A DNA stretch of 19,890 nucleotides from CAJQQK01 sp051010015 (GTDB lineage: Bacteria > Pseudomonadota > Alphaproteobacteria > Rhizobiales > Hyphomicrobiaceae), in the NCBI GenBank assembly GCA_051010015.1, contig JBPCVZ010000055.1, positions 1 through 19,890 of the forward strand, written 5' to 3'. How positions within the stretch are numbered: the first letter of the stretch is position 1; the number at the start of each line of letters is the position of its first letter. Position numbers and translations under genes: made by a program. Below are positions 15,744-19,890 of this stretch, piece by piece. The notes beneath the pieces were generated by a model. That model searched no databases. It was not told the DNA's origin and worked only from the letters and a program-made list of their open reading frames with translations.

Positions 15744-17285
15744 TTAATCACCCGCGTCCCAGGATGGGTGCAAATCACGCGCGAGATTGCCGAACCTTGT
15801 GAACTCGGGCTCGAACGCGAGCGGGACGGTGCCGACCGGGCCATGGCGTTGTTTGCCGATGACGACTTCGGCGCGACCACACACGGCATCCATCTTGACC
15901 TGCCATTCGGCAAATTCCGGTGTGCCCTCCGACGGCTTGGCGCGCTCGACGTAGTACTCCTCGCGATAAACGAACATCACAACGTCGGCGTCCTGCTCGA
16001 TGGAACCGGATTCACGCAGGTCGGAAAGCTGGGGTCGCTTGTCTTCGCGTTGTTCAACCTGACGCGAGAGCTGTGAGAGCGCGATGACGGGCACCTCCAA
16101 CTCCTTGGCCAAGGCCTTGAGATTCGTCGTAATCTCCGTGATCTCGTTGACCCGTCCTTCGCCGGTGCGTTTGGAGCCCGACAGCAGTTGCAGATAGTCG
16201 ACGATGAGCAGGTCGAGTCCGTGCTGTCGCTTGAGTTTTCGCGCACGAGCGGCGAGCTGTGCGATGGAAATGCCGCCGGTCTGGTCGATGAACAGTGGGA
16301 CCTGCGACATTTCCTGGCTGGCGGTGACGAGGCGACGGAATTCATCCTCGGTGATCATGCCACGCCGGATCTTGCTCGACGAGATCTCCGCTTGCTCCGC
16401 AATAATCCGGGTTGCCAGCTGTTCGGCGGCCATTTCAAGCGAGAAAAAGCCGACGACGCCGCCATCGACGGTCGCTTCGGTTCCATCGGGCTGGGTTTCG
16501 CGCCGACAGTTCTTGGCAACGTTGTAGGCGATGTTGGTGACGAGGGCCGTCTTGCCCATAGACGGGCGACCCGCCAGCACGATCAAATCGGAGCGTTGCA
16601 GGCCTCCCATGCGGGAATCGAGATCGATCAGGCCGGTGGAGATGCCGGAAAGCTGTCCGTCGCGCTCGTAGGCGGCGCTTGCCATGTCGATACATGCGGT
16701 CAACGCATTGCCGAACGTGACGAACCCCTGGCCGTATTTGCCGGTTTCCGCCAGGGCATAGAGCGCGCTCTCGGCCTCCTGGATTTGGTTTTCCGGGGTC
16801 GCGTCGACCGGCGAATCGCGTGCGGTTACGACGAGTTCTTCGCCGATATTGATGAGCGCGCGCCGCACTGCGAGGTCATAGATGGTGCGGCCGTAGTCGG
16901 TGGCGCTGATGATTGATGTCAGGCCGGCAGCGAGGCGCCCAAGATACTGCGGAACGGTGAGGTCCGGTTCGATCGGTTCTTCATTCTCGAAGAACGTGCG
17001 CATCGTGATTGGCGTTGCCTGTTTGCCGACGGCAATCAGTTTGCCGGCAACATCGAAGATTTTCTGGTGGATCGGTTCGTAGAAATGATCCGCTTCGAGA
17101 AAGCCTGCAACGCGGTCCATCGCTTCGTTGTTGATCATGATGGCGCCAAGTAGCGCCTGTTCCGCCTCGATGTTGTGAGGCGGTGGCTTGAAGTTCAGCG
17201 GTTCGTCGGCGTTGGCCTGGGCGGTGAGCTGATCGGAGAGGGTCGTGGCTTGCTGTGTCATGACGAGATGGATACGTGATTCCAT
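15744..17285 (-). CDS. dnaB: Replicative DNA helicase DnaB
   Basis: The hexameric replicative helicase that unwinds DNA at the fork. In the 513-residue product the N-terminal primase-interacting domain covers about 35-140, a linker follows, and the RecA-like motor has Walker A GRPSMGKT (239-246, Lys245), FFSLEM with Glu284, Walker B LLIVDYLQLLSG (359-370, Asp363), the ALSQLSRQVE segment, and the C-terminal DLRESGSIEQDAD motif. An insert of about 17 polar residues (260-276) separates the P-loop helix from FFSLEM, a feature I associate with alphaproteobacterial DnaB. The start is uncertain: ATG 17285 and ATG 17261 (MTQQATTLS) are both in frame and neither has a strong binding site. It is followed by alr and preceded by rplI, with a hairpin between. 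Confidence 0.97.
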   Translation of the reverse strand: MESRIHLVMTQQATTLSDQLTAQANADEPLNFKPPPHNIEAEQALLGAIMINNEAMDRVAGFLEADHFYEPIHQKIFDVAGKLIAVGKQATPITMRTFFENEEPIEPDLTVPQYLGRLAAGLTSIISATDYGRTIYDLAVRRALINIGEELVVTARDSPVDATPENQIQEAESALYALAETGKYGQGFVTFGNALTACIDMASAAYERDGQLSGISTGLIDLDSRMGGLQRSDLIVLAGRPSMGKTALVTNIAYNVAKNCRRETQPDGTEATVDGGVVGFFSLEMAAEQLATRIIAEQAEISSSKIRRGMITEDEFRRLVTASQEMSQVPLFIDQTGGISIAQLAARARKLKRQHGLDLLIVDYLQLLSGSKRTGEGRVNEITEITTNLKALAKELEVPVIALSQLSRQVEQREDKRPQLSDLRESGSIEQDADVVMFVYREEYYVERAKPSEGTPEFAEWQVKMDAVCGRAEVVIGKQRHGPVGTVPLAFEPEFTRFGNLARDLHPSWDAGD

Positions 17286-17443
17286 CCCGGCCGGGTTGTA
17301 AGGGGCGGGGCGTCAAGGGTGTTCTTCCCCGCTATGCACACCCGCGCCCGGAAGTGTTTGCAATGACTGCGAATCAGGGCGGGCATCAGTGTGGGAGAGG
17401 CAACTCAAGTGCAAGCCGCTACATCGTCATCGTTGCCGCCGGT

Positions 17444-17464
17444 CCCCGGGTTCTCGGCCCGGGG
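17444..17464 (-). terminator. GC-rich hairpin between rplI and dnaB
   Basis: CCCCGGG (17444-17450) pairs perfectly with CCCGGGG (17458-17464) around a seven-base loop, about 35 bases after the rplI stop on the minus strand. No T-run follows, so it may be a weak terminator, a pause site or a protective 3' structure rather than a full stop. The 160 bases between it and dnaB could hold a separate dnaB promoter, but I see no clear hexamers. Confidence 0.35.
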
Positions 17465-17498
17465 GATTGCATTCAGGCGTTCGGCGAGGAGCAATGTC

Positions 17499-18107
17499 TT
17501 AGGCTTGTGGCTGCTCGTCGGTGCCGGGATCCGGCAAGTCTTCCATACCGTCGCCGTCGTCATCGCGGCCACCCTCTTCGTCCGGATTGAACGTTTCGAG
17601 CTCAATGCCTTCGTCATCGATCACTGTTACATCTTCGCCGCGCGCCTGGCGTTCGGCTTCCTCCTGCGAACGGGCAACGTTGATCGAAACCTTGACCTCG
17701 ACTTCCGGGTGCAGTGATACATCGACCTCGTGCAGCCCCAGCTCCTTGATCGGTTGCGCCAACGCGACCTGACGGCGATCCGTGCTGAAGCCACCTTCCG
17801 TCAGAACCTGCGCGATGTCGCGCGTCGACACCGAGCCGTAGAGTTGGCCCGTATCGCCGGCCTGACGAATGACGACGAACGCTTCACCATTGAGGCGCTC
17901 ACCGATGTCGGCCGCTTCGTTCTTCTGTTCAAGATTGCGCGTTTCAAGCTGGGCGCGCTGGCTTTCAAACGTGGCGGCATTCGCCTCCGTCGCGCGCAAC
18001 GCTTTGCGCTGTGGCAGCAGGAAGTTGCGTGCATAGCCGTCTTTGACGGTTACGACGTCGCCCATCTGGCCGAGGGAGCGGATGCGCTCTAGTAGAATGA
18101 CCTGCAT
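17499..18107 (-). CDS. rplI: 50S ribosomal protein bL9
   Basis: bL9 binds 23S rRNA domain V near the L1 stalk and helps keep reading frame. The 202-residue product starts with the family signature MQVILLERIRSLGQMGDVV and the conserved GYARNFLLPQRKALRAT. It has the long connecting helix and the C-terminal domain ending near residue 150. A further 50 residues form a strongly acidic tail (about 19 Asp/Glu and one Arg in 157-202), absent from the roughly 150-residue E. coli protein. ATG 18107 is fixed by AAGGAG at 18117-18122, nine bases upstream. The same frame stays open to 18572, but that part lies antiparallel in frame space to the membrane-protein gene and is not coding. Confidence 0.97.
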   Translation of the reverse strand: MQVILLERIRSLGQMGDVVTVKDGYARNFLLPQRKALRATEANAATFESQRAQLETRNLEQKNEAADIGERLNGEAFVVIRQAGDTGQLYGSVSTRDIAQVLTEGGFSTDRRQVALAQPIKELGLHEVDVSLHPEVEVKVSINVARSQEEAERQARGEDVTVIDDEGIELETFNPDEEGGRDDDGDGMEDLPDPGTDEQPQA

Positions 18108-18116
18108 GTGAAAGTT

Positions 18117-18122
18117 CTCCTT
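18117..18122 (-). promoter_or_regulatory. Ribosome binding site that fixes the rplI start
   Basis: AAGGAG on the minus strand, nine bases before ATG 18107, lies in the 50-base spacer after the membrane-protein gene. It decides the start because the reading frame is open for another 155 codons upstream. Confidence 0.75.
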
Positions 18123-18157
18123 CAAGTTCAAAATACGAAAGTTGGCTTCGATCGAAT

Positions 18158-19138
18158 TCAGGCGGTGTCCGGCGGATCCCGGGTTATCGGGCCACCGTTG
18201 TAGGGATTGCGCATCGGCAGAAATGGTTCGACAAGCGCGATGGTGGCGACCGCCATCGTGCTGAGAGGGTTGAAAAACAGTAGGAACGCGTAGAGCCCGA
18301 ACAACAGAAGGGGTCGTATCGGGTTCTTCCAGGTAACGTTGTGGACGATCGCGAGCCCGACCAGCACGAATGCGAGGAAGAACCCGGTCGCAAAGCCGGA
18401 GGCGACGAGGCCCGGGAAGTCGTCGAGGAAGGACAGGCCCATGGCGGCGGCGAGCGCGAAGCCGGCCCAGCGCGGCAGAGCAATCAGTGATACGTTCGGC
18501 CACGGTCGGGCGAGGAGGCCGGAGGTGCGTGCCACTTTGGCGCCGACCCAGAGGTTGAATACGACCAGCCACATCCAGGCCATGGAGATTGCGGCCGCAA
18601 ATGACACCGTCAGAAGTTTGGTGAGATTCGTCAGCTGGTCGGCTGCGGGTTTTTGCCCGCCGGGCCAGGGCAGATCAGCCGCCATCATGCGTTCGACGAC
18701 GGCGGTGACGTGCTTTTCGATATCCGCCGTCGAGGTGCCCAGCGAGAACAGTGCCGCCGCCGCAACCAGTCCGCTGGTGATCGCAAGGCCGAAGAGGACG
18801 CGCCCAAGCGGGTACCATTCGACGTCGACGGCACCGGAAGCTGTCGTGTACTGGCGGTTGAGCAGCAGATAGTAGATCGACGCTGTAACGGGCAGGCCGA
18901 ACAACAATAAATGGAACAAACCGGCGGTGATCGAGCCGATCGCCGTCAAGAATCCGAATGCCGTGAGGGCGGCGATCGCTGCCAGGATCCATCCCCAGCT
19001 GAAGCCGGCGATCACGATCGGCAGCGGTGCCAGGAAGACAAGCACCATCAGGCTGGCCATCTGTCCAGTGGCAGCCGCTAGGAACAGAAGGCCGGAGACG
19101 AGGCCGGCTCCGACGGCGATGGGAAATCTTGATTGCAT
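18158..19138 (-). CDS. DUF2232-type multi-pass membrane protein of unknown function
   Basis: A 326-residue hydrophobic protein with about eight predicted membrane segments (roughly 8-28, 30-50, 55-92 as two, 112-133, 182-204, 224-245, 250-275 and 280-305). A more polar loop of about 50 residues near 133-180 includes DLPWPGGQKPAADQL. It matches my knowledge of the DUF2232 family, found between rpsR and rplI in alphaproteobacteria; Gram-positive relatives (YybS) occupy a similar ribosomal-protein/dnaB neighbourhood. No catalytic motif is visible and function is unknown. A transport or scaffolding role would be guesswork. The ATG has GGGA a few bases upstream. Hairpins in the 103-base spacer after rpsR could reduce its expression relative to the ribosomal proteins. 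Confidence 0.85.
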   Translation of the reverse strand: MQSRFPIAVGAGLVSGLLFLAAATGQMASLMVLVFLAPLPIVIAGFSWGWILAAIAALTAFGFLTAIGSITAGLFHLLLFGLPVTASIYYLLLNRQYTTASGAVDVEWYPLGRVLFGLAITSGLVAAAALFSLGTSTADIEKHVTAVVERMMAADLPWPGGQKPAADQLTNLTKLLTVSFAAAISMAWMWLVVFNLWVGAKVARTSGLLARPWPNVSLIALPRWAGFALAAAMGLSFLDDFPGLVASGFATGFFLAFVLVGLAIVHNVTWKNPIRPLLLFGLYAFLLFFNPLSTMAVATIALVEPFLPMRNPYNGGPITRDPPDTA

Positions 19139-19166
19139 AGCTGTCCCGCTCTCAGGCGGTTAGAGA

Positions 19167-19226
19167 TGACCGGTATTGGTCACCCCAACATTGGTTCAGG
19201 CGCGAAGCGGTGCAACACCGCTCCGC
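19167..19226 (-). promoter_or_regulatory. Intercistronic hairpins between rpsR and the DUF2232 gene
   Basis: On the minus-strand transcript the first hairpin uses 19202-19226: AGCGGTG pairs with CACCGCT around a three-base loop and extends through one G-U wobble to three more G/C pairs, 11 in total. The wobble forms only in the minus-strand RNA; on the plus strand it is A opposite C. A second, weaker stem pairs TGACC (19167-19171) with GGTCA (19178-19182). Neither is followed by a T-run. They may act as attenuator, pause site or 3' protection for rpsF-rpsR mRNA. Confidence 0.4.
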
Positions 19227-19241
19227 TGTCAATCCGTTGCT

Positions 19242-19493
19242 TTAGTCGATGACATAAGGCAGCAGACCCAGAAAGCGTGCCCGTTTGATGGCTTTCGCGA
19301 GTTCGCGCTGTTTCTTGGCTGATACGGCCGTAATGCGGCTCGGTACGATTTTGCCGCGTTCGGACACATAGCGTCCCATCAGGCGCACGTCCTTGTAGTC
19401 GATCTTCGGCGATGCATCGCTGGAGAACGGGCATGTCTTGCGACGGCGGTGGAACGGGCGGCGTGGGCCGCCGCTGGCTGTTGGTCCGGCCAT
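19242..19493 (-). CDS. rpsR: 30S ribosomal protein bS18
   Basis: bS18 binds the central domain of 16S rRNA as a heterodimer with bS6. The 83-residue product has the conserved core FHRRRKTCPFSSD, then IDYKDVRLMGRYVSERGKI, SRITAVSAKKQRELAKAI and the end KRARFLGLLPYV. The single Cys21 lies in the usual CPF position. The ATG overlaps the rpsF stop (TAATG), and GGAGGAG seven bases upstream is embedded in the end of rpsF. Coupled translation therefore fits the need for equal amounts of the two partners. Confidence 0.98.
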   Translation of the reverse strand: MAGPTASGGPRRPFHRRRKTCPFSSDASPKIDYKDVRLMGRYVSERGKIVPSRITAVSAKKQRELAKAIKRARFLGLLPYVID

Positions 19494-19890
19494 TACTGTG
19501 CTCCTCCGGCTGCGCTGCTGTCATCGCGAGGCGGGCGGGCGCGGAACGTCGAGCCCTCATTGCCGCCACGGTCACCGCCGCGCGGGCCGCCGTCGCCACG
19601 GGGCGGGCCGCCCCGTCCGCCACGAAAGCCGCCGCGATCACCGCCGCCGCGACGGTCATCGCGGTCGCTGCCCTTTTTCATCTGGATGGATGGTTCGGTT
19701 TCATGTTGATCAACGCGGATCGTCATGAAGCGCAGAACATCGGTTGAGAGCCCCATGCGCCGCTCCATCTCGGCAACGGCTGCATGCGGTGCGTCGATGT
19801 TGAGGCAGGTATAATGCGCCTTGCGGTTCTTCTTGATCTTGTAGGCGAGCGATTTCAGGCCCCAGTATTCGGAGCGCCCAATGCTGCCGC
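19493..19890 (-). CDS. rpsF: 30S ribosomal protein bS6 (partial, 5' end outside window)
   Basis: The C-terminal 131 residues of bS6 are present; the N-terminus lies beyond the right edge. Recognisable core segments are YWGLKSLAYKIKKNRKAHY, NIDAPHAAVAEMERRM and DVLRFMTIRVD, which form the strands and helix that bind bS18. After the core (ending near METEPS-type QHETEPS) comes a tail of about 60 residues with six RGG triplets mixed with Asp, ending in SSAAGGAQ. E. coli bS6 also has a tail, but a short Glu-rich one, so this RGG-rich tail is a different type. The tail DNA is repetitive and G/C-rich because of Arg and Gly codons. Confidence 0.97.
   Translation of the reverse strand, partial: GSIGRSEYWGLKSLAYKIKKNRKAHYTCLNIDAPHAAVAEMERRMGLSTDVLRFMTIRVDQHETEPSIQMKKGSDRDDRRGGGDRGGFRGGRGGPPRGDGGPRGGDRGGNEGSTFRARPPRDDSSAAGGAQ

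Noticed and set aside
18108..18572. Fusion of an upstream domain to bL9
   Set aside because: The frame is open by chance within the membrane-protein gene; a strong binding site and the family N-terminus fix the start at 18107.
19500..19680. Tandem repeat or CRISPR-like array
   Set aside because: The repetitive CCGCC/CGG pattern is explained by Arg-Gly codons of the bS6 tail and has no constant repeat-spacer structure.

Overview
The window looks like chromosomal DNA of an alphaproteobacterium, probably close to the Rhodospirillales. The reasons are gene order and protein types. A peptidoglycan, thymidylate kinase, holB, metG, tatD block faces an rpsF-rpsR-DUF2232-rplI-dnaB-alr-radA-cvpA-purF block. 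The HolB shows no zinc-module cysteines, DnaB carries a short insert after its P-loop, and bS6 and bL9 have long tails. The DNA is fairly GC-rich throughout, and I see no insertion sequence, phage gene or CRISPR array. Taxonomy is inferred from content and order only.

Left edge (1-457): about 230 bases without a protein gene, holding a tRNA T-arm-like fragment at the very start and a hairpin, then a complete minus-strand tRNA-Ser(UGA) with a plausible promoter.

Plus-strand block (458-7818): rlpA (septal lipoprotein) and a DacA-type D-Ala-D-Ala carboxypeptidase act on the cell wall. They are followed by tmk (dTMP kinase), holB (clamp-loader delta prime), metG (methionyl-tRNA synthetase), tatD (metal-dependent hydrolase) and a PhnP-like metallo-beta-lactamase-fold hydrolase. 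The junctions tmk/holB, metG/tatD and tatD/MBL overlap by one to four bases, so these genes are probably translated in a coupled way.

Minus-strand block (7844-19890, read right to left): rpsF (5' end outside the window), rpsR, a DUF2232 membrane protein, rplI, dnaB, alr, radA, cvpA and purF form a long co-directional series. It joins ribosome assembly, replication, cell-wall precursor supply, recombination repair and purine synthesis. Hairpins after rpsR, after rplI and after purF may set differential expression. Beyond purF, still on the minus strand, are three less certain genes: a secreted TAXI-like binding protein with an unusual basic C-terminal tail and no transporter partner nearby, a membrane-anchored alpha/beta hydrolase, and a short-chain dehydrogenase. 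The two blocks converge at 7818/7844 with only 25 bases between stop codons.

Most of the window is conserved housekeeping DNA. I do not see a clear new system. The parts most worth a second look are the DUF2232 membrane protein with its intercistronic hairpins inside a ribosomal-protein operon, the oppositely charged tails of bS6 and bL9, and the orphan TAXI-like protein.
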